Origin: Deltaproteobacteria bacterium
Lineage (GTDB): Bacteria > Desulfobacterota > Syntrophia > Syntrophales > UBA2210
Direction: 5' to 3'
Length of the DNA stretch: 10,117 bases
Assembly (NCBI GenBank): GCA_016935935.1
Contig: JAFGPZ010000235.1
Location: forward strand, 1-10,117
Both the position numbers and the translations under genes were made by a program. The notes beneath the pieces were generated by a model. The model did no database searches, was not told the origin of the DNA, and saw only the letters and a program-made list of their open reading frames with translations. Below are positions 1 through 8,640 of the stretch, one piece after another; position 1 is the stretch's first letter; every line of letters starts with the position of its first letter.

Positions 1-8
1 ACCTCCTT
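1..8 (-). promoter_or_regulatory. Shine-Dalgarno of a leftward gene lying outside the window
   Basis: The first eight bases read ACCTCCTT, which on the minus strand is AAGGAGGT, an essentially perfect match to the 16S rRNA anti-Shine-Dalgarno. Its position at the window edge would put a start codon a few bases beyond base 1. No coding sequence of that gene is visible, so its product is unknown. A TATAAT hexamer on the minus strand (bases 54 to 49) lies upstream of it and supports a divergent transcript. The inference of a gene here is reasonable but rests on this motif alone. Confidence 0.5.
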
Positions 9-101
9 GGTTGCAATGATGCCATAAGTATGTCCTGAAAGCAAGCCCATTATATGTAACCGTATTTATAAATTAGTGTACTTAGTAATGAAGAGTGAAC
101 A
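9..101. promoter_or_regulatory. Putative divergent promoter region
   Basis: This 93-base gap separates the presumed leftward gene from the FGGY kinase. On the minus strand a perfect TATAAT -10 hexamer occupies bases 54-49, but its expected -35 position (77-72, ACTAAT) is poor. On the plus strand TATAAA at 67-72 could serve as a -10 for the kinase, again without a recognisable -35. The pentamer TTAGT occurs twice (73-77 and 82-86), which could be an operator half-site pair or chance in AT-rich DNA. The weak -35 elements would be consistent with activator-dependent expression, but that is inference. Confidence 0.3.
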
Positions 102-1670
102 ATGAAAAACAGAGGCAGGGATCTGCTGCTTGTTATAGATAATGGAACACAGAGTATAAAGGCCTTGGTCTTTGATCTGGCTGGAAATCTCGTTGCATCG
201 AATATGGTTCCCTTCAGTCCCCCCTATTATTCCAATCACCCGGGGTGGGCGGAACAAGATCCCGAAACCTTTTGGAGTGCCCTTTGCCAGGCGTGTCAGG
301 GTCTGTGGAATCAGGAAAATGTAAACAGAGAAAGAGTAGCCGGTGTTTCTATTACGACACAGAGAGGCACAATAATAAATGTTGACAAAAACGGTAAGCC
401 CCTTCGTCCATGCATACACTGGCTTGATCAGCGCAAAACTTATGGACAGTTGCCCATAGGTGGACTATGGGGATTACTCTTCAATCTGATCCGTATGGGA
501 GATACGGTTGCCTACTTTCAGGCCGAAGCCGAGGCAAACTGGATTCGTACCTATCAACCTGAAGTGTGGAGAAAAACTCACAAGTATCTGTTGCTATCTG
601 GATATCTTACATTCAGGTTAACGGGGAAATTTGCGGATTCAGTCGGATGCCAGGTAGGTTATATTCCCTTTGATTATAGACATCTCAAATGGGCGCGCCG
701 ATGGGACTGGAAATGGAGGGTTTTACCTATGGACCCATCATTGCTGCCCGAATTAATCACACCGGGGGAAGAAATAGGAAAAGTTTCAGACAAAGCTTCC
801 GGTGACACAGGTATTCCAGCCGGTCTGCCACTTATTGCAGCAGCAGCCGATAAGGCTTGCGAGGTAATAGGCTCAGGGAGCATGGATCCCTCTGTAGGAT
901 GTCTGAGTTACGGTACGACTGCTACTATCAACGTCACCCATAAAAAATACATCGAGGCCATCCCCCTGCTTCCTCCTTACCCATCGGCTATACCGGGATA
1001 TTATACGATAGAGGTGCAGATATACCGCGGATTCTGGATGGTAAGCTGGTTCAAGAAGGAGTTTGGTTACAGGGAATGCAGGGAAGCGGCGGAAAACGGT
1101 CTCCAGGCTGAGGAAGTCTTTGAAAGACTGATAGAAGATATTCCCCCGGGATCAATGGGTCTTGTGCTTCAACCATACTGGTCGCCAGGTCTCAAGCTTC
1201 CCGGACCGGAGGCCAAGGGATCAATCATTGGTTTCGGCGATGTTCACACAAAGGCGCATCTTTACCGGTCAATCCTTGAGGGCTTGGGTTACGCATTGAG
1301 AGAAGGTAAGGAACGCATTGAGAAGAGGACAAAGATCCCAATTACAAGTCTTCGTGTATCAGGAGGTGGTTCACAGAGTAAAAGTGCAATGCAGATCACC
1401 GCTGATATTTTTGGGTTACCGACTGCGAAACCTCACATTTATGAAACATCAGGATTGGGAGCCGCTATCGATACAGCAGTAGGTCTGGGTCTTCACAGTG
1501 ATTTTAAAACGGCGATACAAGCGATGACCCGTGTAGGTGAAGTTTATGAACCGAACTTGAAAAACAGCAAAATCTACAATGATCTATATCAGGATGTCTA
1601 TAAAAAAATGTACAAATCTCTTAAGCCGCTTTACAAAAGAATTAGAGAGATTGCTGGTTATCCAAAGTAG
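102..1670 (+). CDS. FGGY-family carbohydrate kinase, substrate unknown
   Basis: A 522-residue cytoplasmic kinase of the FGGY family (xylulokinase/glycerol kinase type, COG1070-like), predicted to phosphorylate a sugar or polyol with ATP. The N-terminal phosphate-binding loop is visible at residues 11-25 ([15 protein letters not shown]). The first ribonuclease-H-like domain runs to about residue 250 and the second from there to about 470. The likely catalytic base is D250 in AAAADKA, equivalent to the Asp of the GDxQA-type motif in glycerol kinase and xylulokinase. The ATP-site loop VSGGGSQSK is at 419-427 and the glycine/alanine-rich [14 protein letters not shown] segment at 450-463. Length is typical (about 490-530). 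The ATG at 102 is preceded by GAAGAG at 90-95, an acceptable ribosome site. Neighbours give no substrate: dtd follows 74 bases later with its own promoter-like signal. Substrate specificity cannot be read from the sequence; glycerol, xylulose or another polyol are all possible. Confidence 0.9.
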   Translation: MKNRGRDLLLVIDNGTQSIKALVFDLAGNLVASNMVPFSPPYYSNHPGWAEQDPETFWSALCQACQGLWNQENVNRERVAGVSITTQRGTIINVDKNGKPLRPCIHWLDQRKTYGQLPIGGLWGLLFNLIRMGDTVAYFQAEAEANWIRTYQPEVWRKTHKYLLLSGYLTFRLTGKFADSVGCQVGYIPFDYRHLKWARRWDWKWRVLPMDPSLLPELITPGEEIGKVSDKASGDTGIPAGLPLIAAAADKACEVIGSGSMDPSVGCLSYGTTATINVTHKKYIEAIPLLPPYPSAIPGYYTIEVQIYRGFWMVSWFKKEFGYRECREAAENGLQAEEVFERLIEDIPPGSMGLVLQPYWSPGLKLPGPEAKGSIIGFGDVHTKAHLYRSILEGLGYALREGKERIEKRTKIPITSLRVSGGGSQSKSAMQITADIFGLPTAKPHIYETSGLGAAIDTAVGLGLHSDFKTAIQAMTRVGEVYEPNLKNSKIYNDLYQDVYKKMYKSLKPLYKRIREIAGYPK

Positions 1671-1685
1671 ATTTGTAGAAATTCC

Positions 1686-1714
1686 TTGAAGCAAAAATAT
1701 ATTACTGATAGCAT
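1686..1714 (+). promoter_or_regulatory. Candidate sigma70-type promoter for dtd
   Basis: TTGAAG at 1686-1691 is followed after 17 bases by TAGCAT at 1709-1714, each matching four of six consensus positions. Transcription would begin about 24 bases before the dtd start codon. The kinase-dtd gap of 74 bases is wide compared with the tight junctions that follow, which agrees with a new transcription unit here. The match is modest and the region is AT-rich. Confidence 0.35.
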
Positions 1715-1730
1715 TACAAATTTTATTTCC

Positions 1731-1735
1731 AGGAG
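1731..1735 (+). promoter_or_regulatory. Ribosome binding site supporting the GTG start of dtd
   Basis: AGGAG at 1731-1735 lies 9 bases before the GTG at 1745. This supports the non-ATG start, which also gives the N-terminus expected of the family (a short beta strand, MKAVAQRV). Confidence 0.65.
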
Positions 1736-1744
1736 TAAATAAGG

Positions 1745-2202
1745 GTGAAAGCAGTAGCTCAGCGGGTAGATTTTGCAAAGGTATCTGTAGATGATAAGGT
1801 AGTGGGACAGATAGGAAAAGGTTTGCTTGTTCTCCTTGGAGTAGAGGCTGATGACCAGAAAAATGATGCGGAGTACATTGCCGGGAAACTTGTCAATTTG
1901 AGAATATTTGAAGATAGATACGGTAAAATGAATGTATCTCTGATTGATATATCCGGAGAAATGCTGGTTGTGTCGCAGTTTACGCTTCTTGCTGATTGTA
2001 ACAGGGGACGACGCCCTTCTTTCGTAAATGCCTGTCAACCCGAAGAAGCAGTGAAACTCTACGAATATTTTGTGGAATTGGTAAGCATCAGCGTCAAGAG
2101 GTTGGCTACTGGAAAATTCCAGGAAATGATGAAAATAGATCTGTGCAACAACGGCCCGGTAACGCTGATCCTTGACAGCCGGAAAAGAAGGGGCAAAAGG
2201 CA

Positions 2203-2206
<4 letters not shown>
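1745..2206 (+). CDS. dtd: D-aminoacyl-tRNA deacylase (Dtd)
   Basis: A 153-residue cytoplasmic homodimeric enzyme that hydrolyses D-aminoacyl-tRNA (and glycyl-tRNA(Ala)), recycling the tRNA and keeping D-residues out of proteins. Both family signatures are present: SQFTL at residues 77-81, with S77 and T80, and the chiral-proofreading Gly-cisPro motif NNGPVT with G137-P138. These positions coincide with those known for the E. coli enzyme, so there is no insertion or deletion before the active site. The segment RGRRPSF (87-93) is also typical. The protein is about 8 residues longer than E. coli Dtd (145), ending in a basic tail, SRKRRGKRH. The start is GTG at 1745. The stop codon TGA (2204-2206) overlaps the TTG start of the next gene, so translation of the two is probably coupled. 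Confidence 0.95.
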
Positions 2207-4118
<1,912 letters not shown>

Positions 4119-4159
4119 TATATCAATGTGTTATGCGAGAATCAAAGCATTCCCCATTT

Positions 4160-4164
4160 AAGGA
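4160..4164 (+). promoter_or_regulatory. Ribosome binding site of dnaE
   Basis: AAGGA lies 9 bases before the ATG at 4174. The start also fits the family, whose PHP domain begins within the first ten residues (DFVHLHVHT). The 55-base gap after guaB shows no hairpin or T-run that would look like a terminator, so read-through from guaB is plausible. Confidence 0.6.
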
Positions 4165-4173
4165 TTTAAACAC

Positions 4174-7100
4174 ATGAAACACTCCGATTTTGTTCATCTT
4201 CACGTCCATACACAGTATAGTCTGCTCGACGGCGCAATAAGACTGAACGACCTCTGTAACGAAGCAAAGAAACAGAAGATGCCGGCCCTTGCCATTACCG
4301 ATCACGGGAACATGTTCGGGACCATCGAATTTTATCAGAAGGCCTATAAGAACGGGATCAAGCCCATTATAGGCTGCGAACTCTACATTGCCAATGAAAG
4401 CCGTTTTATAAAGAAAGCTCAGGATGCGAACCATCTCATCGTCCTTGTCAAAAACATGACGGGATACAATAATCTGATGAAGCTGACTACTGCAGGTTAC
4501 CTGGAAGGTTTTTATTACCGTCCCAGGGTGGACAAGGAACTGCTCGCCAGACATTGTGAAGGGTTGATCGCCATGAGCGCATGCCTCCACGGTGAGGTTT
4601 CAAGCTTTCTTCTAAAGGGAGACAGAAATTCCGCAACGAAAGCAGCAAAGGAATATCTCTCAATATTCGGTGATGAAAATTTCTATCTGGAGATCATGGA
4701 AAACGGACTCCCGGAACAGGTTAAAATCAATAAAGAACTGATAGACATGGGAAAGGAGCTTTCTATTCCTGTTGTTGCAACAAACGACTGCCACTATTTA
4801 AGAAGGGAAGACTCTGAAGCACATGACGTTCTCCTTTGTATCCAGACAGGGAAGACTGTAGATGATACCGACAGGATGAGATTCAGAACAGACCATCTCT
4901 ATTTTAAATCGCCTGAAGAAATGAAGAGCGCCTTCAGTCACTGTCCTGAAGCCATAGAAAACACCCTTAGAATAGCGGAGCGCTGCAATCTTGCGCTCGA
5001 TCTCAATCAAACGCTGCTTCCTCATTACAGGAAAATTGAAACGGGTGTTTCCCCAGGTGAATATCTCGCGATGAAGGCTGCGAAGGGCCTGAAGTCTTTG
5101 ATGCCACTTATTGCAAAAGGGGGAGGGGAGGGCCTCCTGGACATATATGAAAAGCGTCTTAATCTGGAACTGGACATTATAAAATCTATGGGATTCCCCG
5201 GATATTTTCTCATTGTTTCCGACTTTGTGGAATATGCAAAAAAGAAAGGGATTCCAGTGGGACCGGGCAGGGGTTCGGCAGCCGGAAGCCTTGTTGCATA
5301 TGCGCTTGGTATTACAGCAATAGATCCCATAAAGTACGGGCTCTTTTTTGAAAGATTTCTCAACCCGGACAGAATGAGCATGCCTGATATAGACATAGAC
5401 TTCTGTATCGAGGGAAGGGACGATATAATACGTTATGTGTCTGAGGAATACGGTAGTGATCATGTGGCACAGATTATCACATTCGGGAAAATGCAAGCTA
5501 AAGCCGTTATTAGAGATGTGGGACGGGCTATGAATATTCCTTATGGCGAAGTAGACAGGATTGCAAAGATGATTCCCAATGTGCTCAACATAACTCTCGA
5601 TGAGGCCATAAAGAGAGAACCAAGGTTGAGAGAGGAATCAAAAAGTAACGAGAATATCAAGAAGCTCCTCTCTCTGTCCCTGTCTCTGGAGGGCTTGAAC
5701 CGCCATGCTTCGACACATGCGGCTGGTCTTGTGATTTCCGACAAACCGCTTGTTGAAAGGGTTCCTCTCTACAAGAGTCCCAATAACGAGGACATAGTAA
5801 CGCAATTTTCCATGGATGATCTTCAGAAAGTTGGTTTGACAAAATTCGATTTTCTCGGGCTTAAGACACTCACCGTAATAAAAAATACGCTTAATTTCAT
5901 AAGGGAAGTGCATGGAAAAGAGGTTGATATTGACAATGTAACACTTGACGACCCCTCAGCATACCAGATACTTGTGAAAGGCCAGACTGACGGGGTCTTC
6001 CAGCTCGAAAGCGCCGGCATGAAAGAGCTACTGGTAAGCATGAAACCCGACCGTATCGAAGATCTTATTGCACTTATTTCATTATATAGACCTGGACCTA
6101 TGCACATGGTTTCTGACTTCATTGCGCGAAAGCAGGGCAAGAAGAAAATCGAATACGAAACGCCTCAGCTTGAAGAGATACTTAAGGAGACCTATGGGAT
6201 CATACTTTATCAGGAACAGGTAATGCAGATCGTGAGCACCATAGGTGGCTATACGATGGCCGAAGGAGACAATCTCCGCCGAGTCATGAGTAAAAAGAAA
6301 TCCGCCGATATGGAACGTGAAAGACCTAAGTTTTTTGCCGGGGCAAAAAAGAACAAGATCCCTGAAAATAAAATAAAAAATATATGGGAACATATGGAAA
6401 CCTTTGCCGGGTATGGTTTTAACAAATCTCACAGTACGGCCTACGCAATGATATCCTTTCAGACCGCCTATCTGAAGGCGCACTATCCTGTTGAATTTAT
6501 GGCGGCCCTCCTTACCAGTGAAAAAAACAACAGAGACAACATCATAAAATATATAAGTACGTGCAAAGACATGGGAATCGATGTTCTTCCGCCTGATATA
6601 AACGAATCATTCAGGGATTTTACCGTAACTAACAATAATAGTATCCGATTCGGTCTGGCAGCTGTCAAGAATGTCGGAACCGGAGCAGTTGACACCATAA
6701 TTGAAGCCCGGGGGAGGGAGGGGAAATTTCACTCATTCTGTGATTTCTGCAGTAAGGTCGATATCAGGAAGGTTAATAAAAAGGTCCTCGAGAGCCTTAT
6801 CAAGTGCGGTGCTTTTGATTCAATTGAGGCAGGTAGACACCGTGTTATGGAGGGATTCGAACAGGTGATTGAATTCTCACAAAAAAGAAAGGCGGAACGG
6901 GAGTCAGGCCAGTTGAATTTCTTCGATCAATCGGATAGCGCAGATGATATGGGACCTCAATTACCGGACGTTGCAGAATGGGAGTCTGACACGCTCCTGG
7001 CTTATGAAAAGGAAACTCTGGGGTTCTATATAACGGGACATCCCATGTCAAAATATGAAGACGATCTTAAACTTATCGTAAATACGACGTCGGAAGATCT

Positions 7101-7617
7101 TAATAACAAGAAGGACGGTAGTATCGTTTCAATTGCTGGAATAGTCAGTAACGTGAGAGAGGTGACTACGAGGAAGAAAGAGACGATGGCCTATGTGACG
7201 CTTGAGGATATAAAGGGTTATATAACTGTAATCGTATTCCCGGAACTTTACAGGACTTCCATAAGTTTGATAAAAAGCAATGACCCGCTCTTTGTTAAAG
7301 GAAAGGTTGATACAGGAGAGGAGGGTTCAAAGGTAATCGCCACCGATATTTGCACCATTGAGGATGCCATTAAAATCCCCATTTCTACAGTTCACTTTAC
7401 TATAAACTCACAGCAATCTAAGAAGAAGGATATGGAAGCACTTAAAAATATGCTTCGAGGTTACAAAGGAGAATATAAAGGATTTATTCATATAGTTTCG
7501 TTAAACGGAGCGGAAATCATACTCTACCTGGGAGATAAGTTCAGACTCGATATATCTGAGGCAATAAGGGAAAAAGCTGATAGCATATTAGGGAATGGCG
7601 CTACTTATTTTAAGTAA
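4174..7617 (+). CDS. dnaE: DNA polymerase III alpha subunit (DnaE1 type)
   Basis: The 1147-residue catalytic subunit of the replicative polymerase, close in length to E. coli DnaE (1160). Order of domains: PHP (about 5-270), with a complete set of likely metal ligands H10, H12, D19, H44, E69, H87, C137, D205 and H207; palm with GPGRGSAAGS (363 onward) and the catalytic aspartates D405 and D407 in PDIDIDF plus D559 in KFDFLGL; fingers with SLYRPGPM (636-643) and GYGFNKSHSTAYA (746 onward); helix-hairpin-helix region (about 825-885); the beta-clamp-binding motif QLNFF (913-917); an OB fold (about 983-1065); and a C-terminal tau-binding region to the end. No intein or exonuclease insertion is present, so this is not PolC. 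E. coli DnaE lacks parts of the PHP metal site, so a Zn-dependent PHP proofreading activity is possible here, by inference. The UPF0280 gene starts 3 bases after the stop. Confidence 0.97.
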   Translation: MKHSDFVHLHVHTQYSLLDGAIRLNDLCNEAKKQKMPALAITDHGNMFGTIEFYQKAYKNGIKPIIGCELYIANESRFIKKAQDANHLIVLVKNMTGYNNLMKLTTAGYLEGFYYRPRVDKELLARHCEGLIAMSACLHGEVSSFLLKGDRNSATKAAKEYLSIFGDENFYLEIMENGLPEQVKINKELIDMGKELSIPVVATNDCHYLRREDSEAHDVLLCIQTGKTVDDTDRMRFRTDHLYFKSPEEMKSAFSHCPEAIENTLRIAERCNLALDLNQTLLPHYRKIETGVSPGEYLAMKAAKGLKSLMPLIAKGGGEGLLDIYEKRLNLELDIIKSMGFPGYFLIVSDFVEYAKKKGIPVGPGRGSAAGSLVAYALGITAIDPIKYGLFFERFLNPDRMSMPDIDIDFCIEGRDDIIRYVSEEYGSDHVAQIITFGKMQAKAVIRDVGRAMNIPYGEVDRIAKMIPNVLNITLDEAIKREPRLREESKSNENIKKLLSLSLSLEGLNRHASTHAAGLVISDKPLVERVPLYKSPNNEDIVTQFSMDDLQKVGLTKFDFLGLKTLTVIKNTLNFIREVHGKEVDIDNVTLDDPSAYQILVKGQTDGVFQLESAGMKELLVSMKPDRIEDLIALISLYRPGPMHMVSDFIARKQGKKKIEYETPQLEEILKETYGIILYQEQVMQIVSTIGGYTMAEGDNLRRVMSKKKSADMERERPKFFAGAKKNKIPENKIKNIWEHMETFAGYGFNKSHSTAYAMISFQTAYLKAHYPVEFMAALLTSEKNNRDNIIKYISTCKDMGIDVLPPDINESFRDFTVTNNNSIRFGLAAVKNVGTGAVDTIIEARGREGKFHSFCDFCSKVDIRKVNKKVLESLIKCGAFDSIEAGRHRVMEGFEQVIEFSQKRKAERESGQLNFFDQSDSADDMGPQLPDVAEWESDTLLAYEKETLGFYITGHPMSKYEDDLKLIVNTTSEDLNNKKDGSIVSIAGIVSNVREVTTRKKETMAYVTLEDIKGYITVIVFPELYRTSISLIKSNDPLFVKGKVDTGEEGSKVIATDICTIEDAIKIPISTVHFTINSQQSKKKDMEALKNMLRGYKGEYKGFIHIVSLNGAEIILYLGDKFRLDISEAIREKADSILGNGATYFK

Positions 7618-7620
7618 TTC

Positions 7621-8346
7621 ATGAACTATATTGAAAGGGTGTATAGAAATAAGGTCTCTGGGAACTGGCTTTCCAGCTTCCAAGTGATTGAAAAAGAGAC
7701 GGATCTTCACATCAGCTCCGATGGTGATGATTTGAAAGATTTAGCGATCAAATCCATCAGGAGTCATAGAAATGTACTGGAAAAATATATTACCAATCAT
7801 TCTGAATTTCTGACTTCCCTCGTTCCCCTTCCGATTGATATAATGGCACCAGCGATAGTGAAGGATATGGCTAAGGCGGTTCAGCTTGCTGGAGTGGGAC
7901 CTATGGCGTCAGTTGCCGGTGCTATTTCTGAATATGTCGGGTATGATCTTCTAAGCAAGTGCAGCAATGTCATCGTTGAAAATGGTGGTGATATTTTTAT
8001 TAAATTGCTGGAAAAAGAAATTAGTGTTGGAATATTCGCCGGAAAATCATCTCTGAGCTACAAGGTTGCATTGAAAATTACTCCAGAAGAAACGCCCCTG
8101 GGGATATGTACATCATCGGCCACAGTTGGACACTCTATTAGTTTTGGTACGGCCGATGCAGTCTGCATCAAGTCAAAATCAGCATTGCTGGCCGATGCGG
8201 CCGCAACGGCTGTCTGCAATTCCATAAAGTGTCCGGGAGACATGAAAACGGCCCTTCATAAAGCTTTTGACATTGAAGGCGTCCTTGGTGTTGTCATTAT
8301 TGTCGGCAATGAAATGGGCGCCTGCGGTGATATTGAATTTGTTTAG
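7621..8346 (+). CDS. UPF0280 family protein, related to ApbE flavin transferases
   Basis: A 241-residue soluble protein of the UPF0280 family, distantly related to ApbE (FAD:protein FMN transferase). Recognisable segments are the N-terminus YIERVYRN, GVGPMASVAGAISEYVG (91-107), NVIVENGGDIFI (116-127), SATVGHSISFGTADAV (166-181) and ADAAATAVCN (191-200). The NGGDI and ADAAATA stretches resemble the ApbE motifs GGDI and (A)DALATA that surround its flavin and metal site, suggesting a shared fold. I do not see the ApbE region that follows those motifs in true flavin transferases, and the protein is shorter (ApbE is usually over 300 residues), so the same reaction cannot be assumed. There is no lipoprotein or Tat-type signal, so it is cytoplasmic. 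It begins 3 bases after dnaE with no clear ribosome site, implying translational coupling. Function is unknown. Confidence 0.88.
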   Translation: MNYIERVYRNKVSGNWLSSFQVIEKETDLHISSDGDDLKDLAIKSIRSHRNVLEKYITNHSEFLTSLVPLPIDIMAPAIVKDMAKAVQLAGVGPMASVAGAISEYVGYDLLSKCSNVIVENGGDIFIKLLEKEISVGIFAGKSSLSYKVALKITPEETPLGICTSSATVGHSISFGTADAVCIKSKSALLADAAATAVCNSIKCPGDMKTALHKAFDIEGVLGVVIIVGNEMGACGDIEFV

Positions 8347-8358
8347 TTTGAACTGAAC

Positions 8359-8427
8359 AGCGAGCGCATTCCCCTTTGCCTGTCTGCGTGTAACGCACAG
8401 GCAGCGTTACAGCGTGGTTAGCGAGCG
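8359..8427. repeat. Compact palindromic element with alternative hairpins between direct repeats
   Basis: The 8-mer AGCGAGCG occurs at 8359-8366 and again at 8420-8427. Between the copies, TGCCTGT (8377-8383) pairs with ACAGGCA (8397-8403), with an inner stem GCGT/ACGC (8386-8389 with 8393-8396). A second, overlapping stem pairs TGTAACGC (8389-8396) with GCGTTACA (8404-8411), so the two hairpins exclude each other. CAGCGT is also repeated at 8402-8407 and 8410-8415. There is no T-run on either strand after the stems, so it is a poor intrinsic terminator. The layout resembles a short dispersed palindromic repeat (REP- or MITE-like); copy number elsewhere is unknown. Confidence 0.5.
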
Positions 8428-8469
8428 AATATAAACCAAACAATTTCCTCAACAGTCGGAGATTTCCCC

Positions 8470-8505
8470 CTACTTGTTGCTAGGAGCTTCAATTATTTCT
8501 TCCAT
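8470..8505 (-). other. Tiny minus-strand reading frame (11 residues), doubtful
   Basis: ATG at 8505-8503 opens MEEIIEAPSNK and stops with TAG. GAGGA lies 6 bases before the ATG, inside the end of the 27-residue frame upstream. The arrangement looks like a gene junction, but 11 codons are far too few to establish coding. It may be a decayed gene end or chance. Confidence 0.15.
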
Positions 8506-8507
8506 GA

Positions 8508-8591
8508 TCAATCCTCAAGTCCCAAATCCTTACAAGAGGGATTTTCCTGATAAACTATTGCCTTTAAATCTTTCTGGGTGTATATGGCCAT
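8508..8591 (-). other. Small minus-strand reading frame (27 residues), possible gene remnant
   Basis: ATG at 8591-8589 opens a 27-residue frame beginning MAIYTQKDLKAIVYQ and ending KDLGLED before TGA. The frame stays open upstream to about 8654, overlapping the transporter start on the other strand. Residue composition looks protein-like (charged helix followed by a Pro/Cys turn), and the next frame starts 2 bases after its stop. There is no convincing ribosome site before the ATG. I do not recognise the sequence; it could be the surviving end of a lost gene, a very small gene, or chance. Confidence 0.2.
8558..8586 (+). promoter_or_regulatory. Candidate sigma70-type promoter for the SLC13 transporter
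   Basis: TTGCCT at 8558-8563 is followed after exactly 17 bases by TATATG at 8581-8586. Transcription would start near 8593, leaving a leader of roughly 48 bases before the ATG at 8641. This is the best promoter-like pair in the intergenic region and fits an independent transcription unit for the transporter. Confidence 0.45.
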
Positions 8592-8640
8592 TCCATATTC
8601 ATGTTGTTGAATAAATCTATGTCTGGAGTTTCTGAATACT

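Larger units (their letters stand above)
8347..8640. other. Intergenic region: palindromic element, tiny minus-strand frames, promoter
   Basis: This 294-base stretch is the only long gap in the window. Its left third (about 8359-8427) is a GC-richer palindromic element described separately. Its right part is AT-rich and contains a candidate promoter for the transporter. On the minus strand there are two adjacent tiny reading frames, 8591-8508 (27 residues) and 8505-8470 (11 residues). I see no full-length gene, tRNA or transposase. Confidence 0.6.

Noticed and set aside
1671..1721. Inverted repeat ATTTGTA (1671-1677) / TACAAAT (1715-1721) followed by TTTTATTT as a terminator of the kinase gene
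   Set aside because: The stem is only 7 AT-rich pairs with a 37-base loop, too weak for an intrinsic terminator; it also overlaps the candidate dtd promoter.
1752..1773. tRNA D-arm-like string (GTAGCTCAGCGGGTAGA) near the start of dtd
   Set aside because: It resembles the 5' part of many tRNAs, but no matching acceptor stem, anticodon arm or TTCGA-type T-arm follows, and the bases encode the conserved Dtd N-terminus in frame.
4798..5496. 232-residue minus-strand open frame inside dnaE
   Set aside because: It is fully contained in the conserved polymerase palm-coding region and shows no coherent domain, so it is an antisense shadow.
8377..8411. Intrinsic terminator of the dnaE-UPF0280 unit
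   Set aside because: The hairpins are strong enough, but neither strand has a T-run following the stem, so it was described as a palindromic element instead.
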